Shown here: in pieces, positions 25,237 to 34,755 of the stretch
Layout: every line of letters starts with the position of its first letter
Numbering within the stretch: position 1 is the first letter of the stretch
Assembly: GCA_038531315.1 (NCBI GenBank)
Contig: JBCBBT010000002.1
Location: forward strand, 1-64,000
Source: JAJFFW01 sp038531315
GTDB lineage: Bacteria > Pseudomonadota > Alphaproteobacteria > Caulobacterales > Parvularculaceae
Length of the DNA stretch: 64,000 bases
Direction of reading: 5' to 3'
Program-made: the position numbers and the translations under genes
Notes under the pieces: generated by a model
The model's input: only the letters and a program-made list of their open reading frames with translations
Told to the model about the DNA's origin: nothing
Database searches by the model: none

Positions 25237-27276
25237 ATGTTTGACGACAAAGCCGCCGACAGCGCGCACGGGGATAATTTTAATACCCAGATCACGGGGG
25301 CCATTGCCGCTGCTGCGCAATGGCTGGCCGAGGCGCAGAAACCTGAAGGGTATTGGGTTGGCCAGCTGGAATCGAATTCCTGCATGGAGGCGCAATGGAT
25401 ATTGTGTCTTTGGGTTGTTGGCTTGGAAGATCATCATCTTCGCCCGCGTCTTGCGCAGTCGCTCCTTGATCAACAGCGCGAAGACGGATCATGGCAAGTT
25501 TTTCACAATGCCCCTTCCGGCGACATCAACACGACTGTTGAGGCCTATGCGGCGCTGCGCTCTTGCGGATATGCCGCCGATCATCCCGCCGTTGCAAAAG
25601 CGCGCGATTGGATCCTCGCTAAAGGCGGCCTCAGGAATGTCCGTGTCTTCACGCGATACTGGCTGGCGCTGATTGGCGAGTGGCCGTGGGAGAAAACGCC
25701 GAATATTCCCCCGGAGGTTATCCGCTTTCCCGACTGGTTCGTCTTTTCGATTTACAACTTCGCCCAATGGGCCCGCGCCACGCTTTTGCCGATCGCGGTG
25801 TTAAGCGCCCGTCGCCCATCGCGCCCGCTGCCGCCGGAAAACCGGCTCGATGATTTGTTTCCGGGCGGGCGGCAGTTGTTTGATTACGCTTTGCCGAAAA
25901 AGGCTGGCGCTGATTTTTGGGACGGCTTTTTCCGGTTCGCCGACAAAGTACTGCACAAAGGCCAATCGCTGGGCCTGACGCCTTTTCGGCGCGGCTCGAC
26001 GGAACAGGCGATGGGTTGGATCCTGCAGCATCAGGACGCCGACGGTGTCTGGGGCGGTATCCAGCCGCCTTGGATTTATTCCATTATGGCGATGCATTTC
26101 GAAGGCTACGGGCTCGATCATCCCGCCATGAAGGCGGGGCTGGGCGCGCTTGATGATCCGAACTGGCGGGTGGACAAGGGCGAGGCGACATATATTCAAG
26201 CCTCGGTCTCACCGGTCTGGGACACGGTGCTTGCATTGCTCGCCTATGAGGACTGCGCGCTTGAAGAAGACTACGGGCCGCAAATCGACAAAGCGGTTCA
26301 ATGGGTTCTCGATAATCAGGTGCTCCGAAAAGGCGACTGGTCCGTCAAGCTGCCGCACACCGAGCCCGGCGGCTGGGCGTTTGAGTACAAAAATACATTT
26401 TATCCTGACACAGACGATACGGCCGTCGCGCTTATTATTTTAGCGCGCTATCGCAACGATCCCGCTTGGCGCCAAAAAGGCGTCGATCTTGCGATCACGC
26501 GCGGCGTCAACTGGCTCATCGCTATGCAGTCGAGGAATGGCGGCTGGGGCGCTTTTGATAAAGACAATGACAATAATTTCGTCACCAAGATTCCGTTTTG
26601 CGATTTTGGCGAGGCGCTCGATCCCCCGTCGGTCGATGTCACTGCGCATATTTTAGAAGCCTTCGGCAAGCTTGGAATGACGGCAAACCATCCCGTCGTT
26701 GCGCGCGGTCTCGACTATCTGAAATCCGAACAAGAAGCTGATGGCGCCTGGTTCGGGCGCTGGGGTGTGAATTACGTATACGGAACAGGGGCTGTTCTGC
26801 CGGCCCTTGAGGCGATTGGCGAAGACATGAGCGCCGCCTATGTCAGGAAAGCCGCGAACTGGCTTATCCTTCACCAGAACGCCGACGGCGGCTGGGGCGA
26901 GGGTTGCGAATCCTATATGGACGCCAATCATGCCGGCGTCGGGCCGTCAACGGCGTCGCAAACGGCGTGGGCGCTGATGGGGCTCGCCGCAATCGGCAGC
27001 GAAGAGGACGAAAAGGCGATGGCCGCCGGTGTTCAATATCTCCTTGAAACGCAGCGGGACGGCACGTGGGTCGAGCCCGAATACACTGGTACAGGCTTTC
27101 CGGGATATGGCGTGGGAGCGACCATCAAGCTAACCGATCCATTGTTGAAGGAGCGCCTGAAACAAGGCCCGGAGCTATCGCGGGCTTTCATGATAAATTA
27201 TAATCTGTACCGGCACTATTTCCCATTAATGGCGCTCGGACGGGTGCGGCGGCTAATGGCGTCATGGCGGACATGA
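25237..27276 (+). CDS. shc: Squalene-hopene cyclase
   Basis: This 679-residue enzyme cyclises squalene to hopene/hopanol at the inner membrane. The catalytic protonating motif DTDDTA is at about 391-396 and repeated QW motifs are obvious (for example QDADGVWGG, QSRNGGWGAFD, QNADGGWGEG and QRDGTW). The C-terminal FMINYNLYRHYFPLMALGR is typical. ATG 25237 follows GAGGACAGGA. Unlike many alphaproteobacteria, the hpn squalene-synthesis genes are not adjacent in this window. The following gene overlaps its stop codon. Confidence 0.96.
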   Translation: MFDDKAADSAHGDNFNTQITGAIAAAAQWLAEAQKPEGYWVGQLESNSCMEAQWILCLWVVGLEDHHLRPRLAQSLLDQQREDGSWQVFHNAPSGDINTTVEAYAALRSCGYAADHPAVAKARDWILAKGGLRNVRVFTRYWLALIGEWPWEKTPNIPPEVIRFPDWFVFSIYNFAQWARATLLPIAVLSARRPSRPLPPENRLDDLFPGGRQLFDYALPKKAGADFWDGFFRFADKVLHKGQSLGLTPFRRGSTEQAMGWILQHQDADGVWGGIQPPWIYSIMAMHFEGYGLDHPAMKAGLGALDDPNWRVDKGEATYIQASVSPVWDTVLALLAYEDCALEEDYGPQIDKAVQWVLDNQVLRKGDWSVKLPHTEPGGWAFEYKNTFYPDTDDTAVALIILARYRNDPAWRQKGVDLAITRGVNWLIAMQSRNGGWGAFDKDNDNNFVTKIPFCDFGEALDPPSVDVTAHILEAFGKLGMTANHPVVARGLDYLKSEQEADGAWFGRWGVNYVYGTGAVLPALEAIGEDMSAAYVRKAANWLILHQNADGGWGEGCESYMDANHAGVGPSTASQTAWALMGLAAIGSEEDEKAMAAGVQYLLETQRDGTWVEPEYTGTGFPGYGVGATIKLTDPLLKERLKQGPELSRAFMINYNLYRHYFPLMALGRVRRLMASWRT

Positions 27277-28310
27277 GCGCGGGCCCGCTGGCAGCTGAGA
27301 ATTTTTCCAAAGGCCCGATTGTCGTCGCCGGCGCCGGGAGCGTCGGATGCTTTGTCGGCGGGGTTTTACAAGCCGCCGGCAAGGAGGTCATTTTTCTCGG
27401 CAGACAGCGATTGGCGGGGCAAATTGCGTCGCATGGCATGCGGCTCACCGATTTCGCCGCCCTTGATGCGACGCTGCCAGCGGACGCCGTGCGTTATGAG
27501 ACCGATCCCGCGACAGCGCTTCAAGACAGCGCGCTCATTCTTGTCGCCGTCAAGAGCGGCGCGACACAGGAGATGGCGCAATTGATCGCGGCCCACGCGC
27601 CGCAAAACGCGGTTATTATCAGTTTGCAGAACGGGGTCGGCAATGCCGGTATCTTGCGTGCGGCGTTGCCCGGCAGGCGCGTGCTCGCAGGAATGGTGCC
27701 CTATAATATCGTCCAGATGGGGGAGGGCCGTTTTCATCGCGGCACCGGCGGCGCGTTGACGATCGAAGCCGGTGTCGATGGATTGACGACTTATCTTACT
27801 GCGCCCGGGCTCACCGTCGCAGAAGAGCGCGATATTGAAGGCATTCTCTGGGGCAAACTCCTGATTAATCTCAACAATGCTCTCAATGCGTTGTCAGGTC
27901 TGAAACTCAAAGACCAATTCGAGACCTGGGGGTGGCGGCGTATTCTTGCTGATCAGATGAGTGAAGCGCTCGCAGCCCTTAAAACCGCCGGCGTCACGCC
28001 AAAGGCGGCATTGCCGATTGCGCCTGAAAAATTTCCCACGTTGCTGCGATTACCGAATTTTATCTTCAGGATTGTCGCGCGGCGTATGACCACGATTGAC
28101 CCGGAAGCGCGCTCGTCAATGTGGGAAGACCTCGATCAGCGCCGAATGACCGAAATTGGCGAATTGCAGGGCGCGGTTGTGCAGCTTGCAAATGCGAACG
28201 GCTTGAAAGCCCCGCTAAATGCGCGCGTCGCATCGTTGATCCGTCAGGCCGAGGCGGCAAAAAACGGCTCGCCAAAGTTGACGCCTAAGGATGTGCGCGG
28301 CGCTCCCTAG
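27264..28310 (+). CDS. 2-dehydropantoate 2-reductase family (PanE/ApbA-like)
   Basis: The N-terminal NADP-binding motif GAGSVGCFVGGVL, the SLQNGVGN segment, and ERDIEGILWGKLLINLNNALNALSG with SSMWEDLDQRRMTEIGELQG are typical of the ketopantoate reductase fold (348 residues). It starts inside shc, at ATG 27264 or at ATG 27273 (ATGA overlap), so it is translationally coupled to the cyclase. PanE makes pantoate for CoA, but many paralogues have other ketoacid substrates, and the linkage to shc leaves the physiological substrate open. Confidence 0.85.
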   Translation: MADMSAGPLAAENFSKGPIVVAGAGSVGCFVGGVLQAAGKEVIFLGRQRLAGQIASHGMRLTDFAALDATLPADAVRYETDPATALQDSALILVAVKSGATQEMAQLIAAHAPQNAVIISLQNGVGNAGILRAALPGRRVLAGMVPYNIVQMGEGRFHRGTGGALTIEAGVDGLTTYLTAPGLTVAEERDIEGILWGKLLINLNNALNALSGLKLKDQFETWGWRRILADQMSEALAALKTAGVTPKAALPIAPEKFPTLLRLPNFIFRIVARRMTTIDPEARSSMWEDLDQRRMTEIGELQGAVVQLANANGLKAPLNARVASLIRQAEAAKNGSPKLTPKDVRGAP

Positions 28311-29458
28311 CTGCATGCGCCGTCAATCGACGCGACCCATTTTTTGATCAGCGACGCGCCTTCCTCGTGAACGACCGCCCGTCCAAGTTCCGGCATCATG
28401 GCTCCCGGATCGTTCGTCGTCATACGGAAGACCATAATCGATTGCGACGGCGCGCCGGGCACAATATCGAATGGACGACCGCCGGAGCCGCCGCCCGCAG
28501 CAATTGGAGACTTGCACAAACCGAGCGTTGGCCCGAGCGCGATATGAGGCTCGTAATTGAGGCCCGAGGTGTCGGCGGGGCCCGTCGCTGAGTGACAATG
28601 CGAACAATTGATATCGAGATAGGCGCGTGCGCGTTCGGCGAGCGGCGCGGCGGGATTTGTCCAGACGGCGTTTTTCGGGGCGTCGGCGACATCGAAATCG
28701 CCGCTGACGAGCGCGGTCTCGCGCCAGTGGTCAAGCTGATTGGCGCCTGCAACGATGGGCGACAGCGTGTTCAGGTGGCGCGCTTTTGGGCCGATCGGAT
28801 GGATCGCGCGCGTTGTGGTGTCCGTGGCGTGGCAGCCCGCGCATTGGTTTTCGTTCGGGGCAAGGTAAGCGAATTCTTCGCGTCGCCCGTCCGCCCTTTG
28901 AAGCGTCGCCGGAATAATCGCGCCCGTGCGTTTCAAAAAAGCCTCTTTCTGATCAGCGTCCCAGATATAGCTCATCGCCTCCCATCCTTGATCGCGATGA
29001 ACAAGGAGGCGCGTTTCGATGAGCCGGTAGCCGGTCATGTCAAATTTAAAACCGCCTCGTGCGTCGCGGGTGCCAGTCGCGGCGGCGCCCTGAAGAAAAA
29101 CGCCGTCTTTTTCCGGGTAGTAAAACGTCTTTGTAATGACCGATCCAACTGGAAACCCGAACGTCTTTGCTTCTTCGTAGCGCGCTGTTGCGCCATCGGG
29201 CAGCGTTACTGTGCGCAATTTCAGTGCGTAGTCTGAAAATAGCGGCGTCGCCAGTTCATACGGCGTGGCGCCCGGCGCGAAATTGAGGCTGCTTTTCTGA
29301 GCCGATAGGATGCCCCAGTCACTCAGCGTCTGGGGCTTGTCAGGCGGAAGAGGATAAATCGAAGCGGCGGGCTGCTCTTTTTCGCATGCTGCCAGAAAAA
29401 CAAACGCCGCCGCTGCTATCGCCGCTCGGCCAAGATATTCTAAGACGCCTGACTTCAT
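28307..29458 (-). CDS. Diheme c-type cytochrome lipoprotein (SO2930/TIGR03806 family)
   Basis: A lipobox LAAC at about residue 25 predicts a periplasm-facing lipoprotein. Two heme attachment sites, CAGCH (in NENQCAGCHATD) and CSHCH (in DINCSHCHSATG), mark a diheme cytochrome. The long N-terminal half (LFSDYALKLRTVTLPDGATARY...) and overall 383-residue length match the family first described from Hyphomonas HNE_0200 and Shewanella SO_2930. It lies 7 bp after the beta-helix gene, the usual partner. The electron donor and acceptor are unknown. Confidence 0.87.
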   Translation of the reverse strand: MKSGVLEYLGRAAIAAAAFVFLAACEKEQPAASIYPLPPDKPQTLSDWGILSAQKSSLNFAPGATPYELATPLFSDYALKLRTVTLPDGATARYEEAKTFGFPVGSVITKTFYYPEKDGVFLQGAAATGTRDARGGFKFDMTGYRLIETRLLVHRDQGWEAMSYIWDADQKEAFLKRTGAIIPATLQRADGRREEFAYLAPNENQCAGCHATDTTTRAIHPIGPKARHLNTLSPIVAGANQLDHWRETALVSGDFDVADAPKNAVWTNPAAPLAERARAYLDINCSHCHSATGPADTSGLNYEPHIALGPTLGLCKSPIAAGGGSGGRPFDIVPGAPSQSIMVFRMTTNDPGAMMPELGRAVVHEEGASLIKKWVASIDGACS

Positions 29459-29465
29459 TTCAAAC

Positions 29466-30719
29466 TTACCCTGCGAGCGGGCCGCTTAACGTTACCGCGG
29501 GGAGTTTGGGATGGGCGCAATCATGAGCGCCGTCTGGCGCCAGGCCCGGGTTTTTGAAACCATGGGGCGCATCCGCGTTTAAGACTTGTGCATCGCCGTT
29601 CTGCACGCAAAGCCGGAGCGGCTCCGGCAGCGCACCTTCAACAAGTTTCGCCTCGTTCACATACCCATCCCACAACACGTCGGGCAAGGCGCCGAGCGGG
29701 CCAAACTTGGCGACTTTCAAGGCTTGCAGGTCAAGTCCGTCCGGATTCTTGCCGCCGCCTTCAAATTCGTTTGCGTAGATGTAGATCCCTTCGGGATACG
29801 CATCGAAATCGTCTTCTACGCCGTCGGTGGAAATGCCCGATGAATAGACGCTGGCGACAATCACATTGGCGGTTTTGTTGTCTTTGATTCTGTTGTTGAA
29901 GATTTCGACGCGATCGTTCGAATTGATGACGACGCCTGAGCCCGCAGGAACCGACGCCACCGGCGTTCCCTCGTGGCCAAAGTTTTTCGTATTGTTTGAG
30001 ATAATATCGTTGTCGAAAACGCGCGTGCGCGCCCCCGGCTGCGGCAGGTTCGGCATGTTGAAAACAAGGATGCCGCCGGTGTTGTTCGCCGCCGTATTTC
30101 CGTAAACATCAGCATCAAAAGTGTTTTCAACCTCAATGCCCGCCACATTGTATTCGGCTCGGTTATTGCGGATCACGACGTTTTTTGATTGCCCGACATA
30201 GATGCCTGCGTCAGCAGCCGCGATTGCAACATTGCCTTCAAGGAGCACATTTGTTGTTTGGACTGGGTAAATTCCATAAGCGCCGTTTTCGGTTTTCGGC
30301 CCATCGGTCCATTCTGTTCGTATCCGGCGGATGACGATGTTCTCTCCCTGATTGACCTTCAGGGCGTCGCCTTTGGCGTCCTCGATGGCGAGGTCTTCGA
30401 TTGTGAAGTCACTGGCGGTGACGAGCAGGCCTTCCGCGCCCGCGAGTTGGCCTTTGAAAGACAGGATTGTCTTGTCCATGCCGGCGCCCCGAATGGTGAC
30501 GCCGTCGGCCGTGAGGCTAAGTGAGCGATCAAAGGCGAAGCGTCCTTCCGGGATCTCAATAATGTCGCCGGGTTTTGCGTCGAGAAGCTGCGTCATCAGG
30601 ACTTCCTGATAGCTCTCGTCGGCGGGCGCCGTTGAGGTTTCGGCGGTTTTTTCGCCGCTACAGGCCGCGAGCGCAGACAACGCCGTTGCCGTGAAGACTA
30701 ATTTTGCGCGTTTCGCCAT
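29466..30719 (-). CDS. Parallel beta-helix repeat lipoprotein (TIGR03805 family)
   Basis: The signal sequence ends LAACSGE, a lipobox. The mature chain is a right-handed beta-helix built of repeated segments such as VTIRGAGMDKTIL, FTIEDLAIEDAKG, NIVIRRIRTEW, NVLLEGNVA, NVVIRNNRAEY and RVEIFNNRIKDN. This is the TIGR03805 family, nearly always encoded next to the diheme cytochrome family found immediately downstream. Beta-helices of this type bind or cleave polysaccharides, but no lyase residues are obvious. GAGAGG precedes the ATG. Confidence 0.85.
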   Translation of the reverse strand: MAKRAKLVFTATALSALAACSGEKTAETSTAPADESYQEVLMTQLLDAKPGDIIEIPEGRFAFDRSLSLTADGVTIRGAGMDKTILSFKGQLAGAEGLLVTASDFTIEDLAIEDAKGDALKVNQGENIVIRRIRTEWTDGPKTENGAYGIYPVQTTNVLLEGNVAIAAADAGIYVGQSKNVVIRNNRAEYNVAGIEVENTFDADVYGNTAANNTGGILVFNMPNLPQPGARTRVFDNDIISNNTKNFGHEGTPVASVPAGSGVVINSNDRVEIFNNRIKDNKTANVIVASVYSSGISTDGVEDDFDAYPEGIYIYANEFEGGGKNPDGLDLQALKVAKFGPLGALPDVLWDGYVNEAKLVEGALPEPLRLCVQNGDAQVLNADAPHGFKNPGLAPDGAHDCAHPKLPAVTLSGPLAG

Positions 30720-30855
30720 GATGCCGGTTCCTCTCCGTGCGCCTTGTCTCCTTTTCGGCCGGGACAGGCTGGACTATGCGGTCGGGACTTGATTGAGGCC
30801 CCAACCCGGGTGTTGATAGTGCGATAAATTCACAGAGGAAAAAAGGGGAGGCGGC

Positions 30856-32382
30856 ATGCGGCCGACACGTCGGGAAACACTGAAGGGCGGCGCGGGTTTG
30901 GGCGTCTTAGCCGCCATGAGCGGGGCGTGCGCGCCTAAAGAGGCCAAAAGCGCCGCCGAGGGCGGGGGCGCGGGTTCGGGGTCAGGATCGGGCGACCTTG
31001 CATCGATTGATGCGGTGGCCACCGCGGCGCTCATCAAGTCGGGCGAAATCACCCCGGGCGAAGCAGTCAATGCTGCGATCGCACGCGCGGAGGCCGTCGA
31101 GCCGACGATCAACGCCATTGTCGTTGAGACATTCGATGCGGCCCGCGCACGCGCCGCCTCGGTTGTCGACGGCCCCTTTGGGGGCGTGCCGATGTTCACC
31201 AAAGACCTGCTCGACGTGAAAGGTGTGCCAAGCGGCTACGGCTCGCGCTCTTTCAACGGTTTTACGCCGGCGTCTCAATATCCGTTTGCAGACGACTTGG
31301 AAGAAGTAGGCTTCATTTCGCTCGGCAAGAGCACAACGCCGGAATTCGGTCTGACCGCCACAACAGAACCTGTCAGTTCGGGCGTTACACGCAATCCGTG
31401 GAACCCGGCGCACTCATCGGGGGGCTCGTCCGGCGGCGCTGCGGCGTTGGCCGCAGCCGGCGTCGTCCCGCTCGCCCATGCTAGCGACGGCGGCGGATCG
31501 ATCCGTATACCCGCCTCATGTTGCGGACTTGTCGGGCTAAAGGTCTCGCGCGACCGATATCGAAGCGCCCGCGACGAGAGCATCACGCCGGTGAGGATCT
31601 CGGTCCAGGGCGCAGAGACCCGCACCGTCAGAGACACCGCGGCCTTTCTGGCGGCGCTTGAAATGCAAGCCGGCGAGGGACCGCTTGCCCCGGTTGGTAT
31701 GGTGACCGGCCCCGGTAAAAGGCGGCTTGTTATCAAGTACTTTAAGAACTCGGGCACTGACGCGCCGGTTGATCCGGAAGTTGCCGCCGCCGTTGACCAG
31801 GCTGCTGCGACATGCGCCGAACTCGGTCACAATGTCGAGGAAATTTCCTTGCCGTATGACACAAGTTTCGGCGACGCGTTCTTTCTCTATTGGGCGGGCA
31901 TCGCCAACAGCATCATCACCACTTGGGAAAAACAGGCTGGGCGCGCGGCGACGGAAGCGGAGTTTGAACCCTTTACTTTCGGCCTTCAGGGATATTACCG
32001 CGAGCGCGCCGGCGCTATGAACGCCGCAGTTCTTCAACTCATCAGCTTCGGCAAAGCCTACCGCGAAGGCTTCGGCGGCGCTGACATATTGATGTCGCCG
32101 ACGCTCGCCAAACCGCCGGTGCCGATCGGTTATCTCGGCAAGGAAACGCCATTCGACGAGGCGGTGCAGCGGTTGTTCGATTATGCTCAGTATACATCTT
32201 TAGCGAATGTATCCGGAGCCGCGTCGTTGTCCTTGCCGCTCGGCATGTCTTCCGACGGCCTGCCAATTGGCGTTTTGTTCAACGGTCAGACGGGCGATGA
32301 ACGCTTGTTGCTGGAGCTTGCCTATGAGCTCGAAGAGGCTGCGCCCTGGGCCGGGCGCAAGCCGCAGATTTTTGCTGGGTGA
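30856..32382 (+). CDS. Exported amidase (amidase-signature family)
   Basis: The N-terminus MRPTRRETLKGGAGLGVLAAMSGACAPK has a twin-arginine motif and a lipobox-like GAC, so the enzyme is probably exported by Tat and lipidated. A Gly/Ser linker follows. The Ser-cisSer-Lys triad is visible: Lys in MFTKDLLD (~115), the Gly/Ser loop HSSGGSSGGAAA (~187) and nucleophile Ser in DGGGSIRIPAS (~213). The family hydrolyses amide bonds of varied substrates. At 508 residues it is of normal length. Confidence 0.9.
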   Translation: MRPTRRETLKGGAGLGVLAAMSGACAPKEAKSAAEGGGAGSGSGSGDLASIDAVATAALIKSGEITPGEAVNAAIARAEAVEPTINAIVVETFDAARARAASVVDGPFGGVPMFTKDLLDVKGVPSGYGSRSFNGFTPASQYPFADDLEEVGFISLGKSTTPEFGLTATTEPVSSGVTRNPWNPAHSSGGSSGGAAALAAAGVVPLAHASDGGGSIRIPASCCGLVGLKVSRDRYRSARDESITPVRISVQGAETRTVRDTAAFLAALEMQAGEGPLAPVGMVTGPGKRRLVIKYFKNSGTDAPVDPEVAAAVDQAAATCAELGHNVEEISLPYDTSFGDAFFLYWAGIANSIITTWEKQAGRAATEAEFEPFTFGLQGYYRERAGAMNAAVLQLISFGKAYREGFGGADILMSPTLAKPPVPIGYLGKETPFDEAVQRLFDYAQYTSLANVSGAASLSLPLGMSSDGLPIGVLFNGQTGDERLLLELAYELEEAAPWAGRKPQIFAG

Positions 32383-32390
32383 TGGCTTTA

Positions 32391-33053
32391 TCAAGCAGCG
32401 GTTTCAAAAATGCCCTTAAAAAATGCCGCGCCGTCAACGCCTCTGAGTAACGGCGCAATGACGCGCTCGGGATGGGGCATCATGCCGAGAACATTGCCGG
32501 CCTCGTTCAAGACGCCTGCGATATCGCGCGCCGAACCGTTTGGGTTGTCAACGTAGCGGAACGCAATGCGGCCGGCTTGTTCTAGCGCATCGAGCGTCGC
32601 GGCGTCGGCGACATAGTTGCCGTCGTGATGAGCGACAGGGAAATCCAGCGTCTGATTTTTCTCGAATGTTCTGGTGAACCGGCTCTGCGTATTGTCGACG
32701 CGCAGCGTGACGGTGCGGCACACGAAATTAAGCCCCGCATTGCGCATCAGCGCGCCGGGGAGCAATCCCGCTTCGCACAGAATTTGAAAGCCATTGCAGA
32801 TGCCCAGAACCGGCACGCCTGCGCCAGCTTTTTCGATGACGGCCTTCATCACGGGCGAGCGCGCGGCCATGGCGCCGGACCGCAGATAGTCGCCATAGGA
32901 AAATCCGCCCGGCAGCACGATGAGATCGGCGTCCGGCAGAGAGGTTTCCTGATGCCAGACCATCGACGGGGCGACGCCCGTCGCCTCGCTCAGCGCAACG
33001 GCGGCGTCGCGGTCACAGTTCGATGCGGGAAAAACGACGACAGCGGTCTTCAT
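32391..33053 (-). CDS. purQ: Phosphoribosylformylglycinamidine synthase, glutaminase subunit
   Basis: PurQ supplies ammonia to PurL in step 4 of purine synthesis. The class I glutamine amidotransferase triad is intact: Cys in GICNGFQIL, His and Glu in MMPHPERV. The first residues KTAVVVFPASNCDRD and LPGGFSYGDYLR are typical. The open frame extends upstream, but ATG 33053 gives the usual 220 residues and overlaps the purS stop (ATGA). Confidence 0.97.
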   Translation of the reverse strand: MKTAVVVFPASNCDRDAAVALSEATGVAPSMVWHQETSLPDADLIVLPGGFSYGDYLRSGAMAARSPVMKAVIEKAGAGVPVLGICNGFQILCEAGLLPGALMRNAGLNFVCRTVTLRVDNTQSRFTRTFEKNQTLDFPVAHHDGNYVADAATLDALEQAGRIAFRYVDNPNGSARDIAGVLNEAGNVLGMMPHPERVIAPLLRGVDGAAFFKGIFETAA

Positions 33054-33295
33054 GCGCCCGCGATCTCGATCGTGTAGTTTTCCATCACGGGGTTGGCGAG
33101 CAGCGCCTTGCACATTTCCTCTGCTTTGGCGCGCGCGGCCGCCTCGTCGCTCTCCGCGAGGTCAAGCTCGATGACCTTGCCCTGACGGACATTGCTGGCG
33201 CCGTCGAATCCAAGGCCCGCAAGCGCCCCTTCGATCGCTTTGCCTTGCGGGTCGAGAACGCCAGATTTCAAAGTGATATGAATGGTCGCTTTCAC
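33050..33295 (-). CDS. purS: Phosphoribosylformylglycinamidine synthase, PurS subunit
   Basis: A small 81-residue protein that bridges PurQ and PurL in the FGAM synthase complex. The core TLKSGVLDPQGKAIEGALAGLGF is diagnostic. GTG at 33295 is preceded by GGAAAGG and gives the standard length; the longer open frame is a read-through into the intergenic region. It is coupled to purQ by a 4-bp overlap. purL is not in the window. Confidence 0.95.
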   Translation of the reverse strand: MKATIHITLKSGVLDPQGKAIEGALAGLGFDGASNVRQGKVIELDLAESDEAAARAKAEEMCKALLANPVMENYTIEIAGA

Positions 33296-33447
33296 GTCTT
33301 GAGCCTTTCCGTCAGCGGCGCTTCCGTCTCTAGGCCGCAGCGGCGGGCTTTTCAATTCCCGCTGCGGTTTTTGATCGCTGACAGGCGCCCTTGACGGCTC
33401 GGGGTCTGACGGAGTGTCTATGGGCGGCCGTCACACAGGAGCCAATC

Positions 33448-34425
33448 ATGACGACGAGCGCACAAACGCCGGTAAATTCCGGTTTTGGATTGAAGACAGA
33501 GCCCCATGAGATTCTGGAGGGCGTCGATCTGACCGGGCGCACAATGATTGTGACCGGCGGCTATTCCGGGATTGGTCTTGAGACCACGCGGGCGCTCGCG
33601 GGGGCCGGCGCACGTGTCATCGTGCCGGTGCGATCGCCAGAAAAGGCGGCGACCAATCTGAAATCGATCGACGGCGCCGTTGAGACCGCCGCTATGGATC
33701 TCGGCGACCTCGGATCGGTCCACGCCTTCGCTGACGCCTTTTTAAATGACAATGACGCCCTCCATGGGCTGATCAACAATGCGGGGATCATGGCTTGCCC
33801 GGAAACGCGCATTGGCCGTGGCTGGGAGGCGCAATTCGCCACCAATCACGTGGGACACTTCGCGCTTGCAAACCGGTTGGCGCCGGCGCTCGTCAAAGCC
33901 GGCGAAACACACGATCGGGTCCGCGTCGTCAGTCTGTCTTCCGTGGGACACAAGCGTGCGCCGGTTCTTTTTGACGATATCCATTTTGAACGCGAGCCCT
34001 ACGAGAAATGGACTGCATACGGACAAGCAAAAACCGCCAATGCGCTATTCGCCGTCGAATTCGACCGCCGCTTCAGGGACCGGAACGTGCGCGCATTCGC
34101 GGTGCATCCCGGCGGAATCATGACGCCGCTGCAACGCCACCTCGACACCGAGGAAATGGTCGCGCTCGGCTGGTTGAAACCCGATGGCTCGCTTTCCGAA
34201 TTGGCCGCGAACCTCTTTAAGTCCCCAAGCCAGGGCGCAACGACAACGCTTTGGTGCGCCGTTAGCCCGCAACTCGACGGCAAGGGCGGCGTCTACTGCG
34301 AGGATTGCGATATCGCCGTCGCTGCAGACGGCGACACGCCGCGCTGGCTCGGCGTCGCGCCCCATGCGACCGATCCCGCCGCCGCGGCGCGCCTGTGGGA
34401 CATCAGCGAGCAAATGATCGCGTAA
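33448..34425 (+). CDS. Short-chain dehydrogenase/reductase
   Basis: A 325-residue classical SDR with TGGYSGIGLETTRAL, NNAGIM and the catalytic Tyr/Lys in YGQAK. Length and the RxxxWEAQFATNHVGHF motif place it with retinol-dehydrogenase/WWOX-like SDRs, which use diverse alcohols or ketones. CAGGAG (33435-33440) selects ATG 33448. It reads opposite to the purine genes and sits, with the M23 peptidase, between purS and purC. A bifurcated hairpin terminator follows. Confidence 0.88.
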   Translation: MTTSAQTPVNSGFGLKTEPHEILEGVDLTGRTMIVTGGYSGIGLETTRALAGAGARVIVPVRSPEKAATNLKSIDGAVETAAMDLGDLGSVHAFADAFLNDNDALHGLINNAGIMACPETRIGRGWEAQFATNHVGHFALANRLAPALVKAGETHDRVRVVSLSSVGHKRAPVLFDDIHFEREPYEKWTAYGQAKTANALFAVEFDRRFRDRNVRAFAVHPGGIMTPLQRHLDTEEMVALGWLKPDGSLSELAANLFKSPSQGATTTLWCAVSPQLDGKGGVYCEDCDIAVAADGDTPRWLGVAPHATDPAAAARLWDISEQMIA

Positions 34426-34477
34426 GGCCGCCCCGGACACCATCGTCAAGCGATGGGGACGCGGAGAGGCGGCTTTA
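34424..34477 (+). terminator. Branched hairpin after the SDR gene
   Basis: GCCGCC (34427-34432) pairs with GGCGGC (34468-34473) before TTTA, enclosing a second perfect stem, CCATCG (34440-34445) with CGATGG (34451-34456). It may end the SDR transcript. The rest of the 330-bp gap up to 34755 shows no convincing gene. Confidence 0.5.
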
Positions 34478-34755
34478 GCGTCCGACATATGCAACTCGCC
34501 AAAGGCTTGACGGTGGCGTCCGGTCTTCTGCGTTCGGCGCAGGGCCTCACACGTGCGTACCGAAAGTCGAGCGATCAATTTCCGAGCACACACGACCCCT
34601 CGGCCGCATCATACCTAGCGAAATCAAAGGCTTAAGGCTGCCAACTCGCGCAAATTTTACAACTTTCCGCTCACGGTGTGGCGGTTTTGCTTGCTAAACT
34701 GATCGAGGGACGCCGATTGCTTGAGAGGGCGGTCGCGGGGGATTGGAGTTGCGTC

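Noticed and set aside
34453..34635. 60-residue plus-strand frame between SDR and M23 genes
   Set aside because: No ribosome binding site, overlaps the hairpin terminator, and no recognisable protein features.
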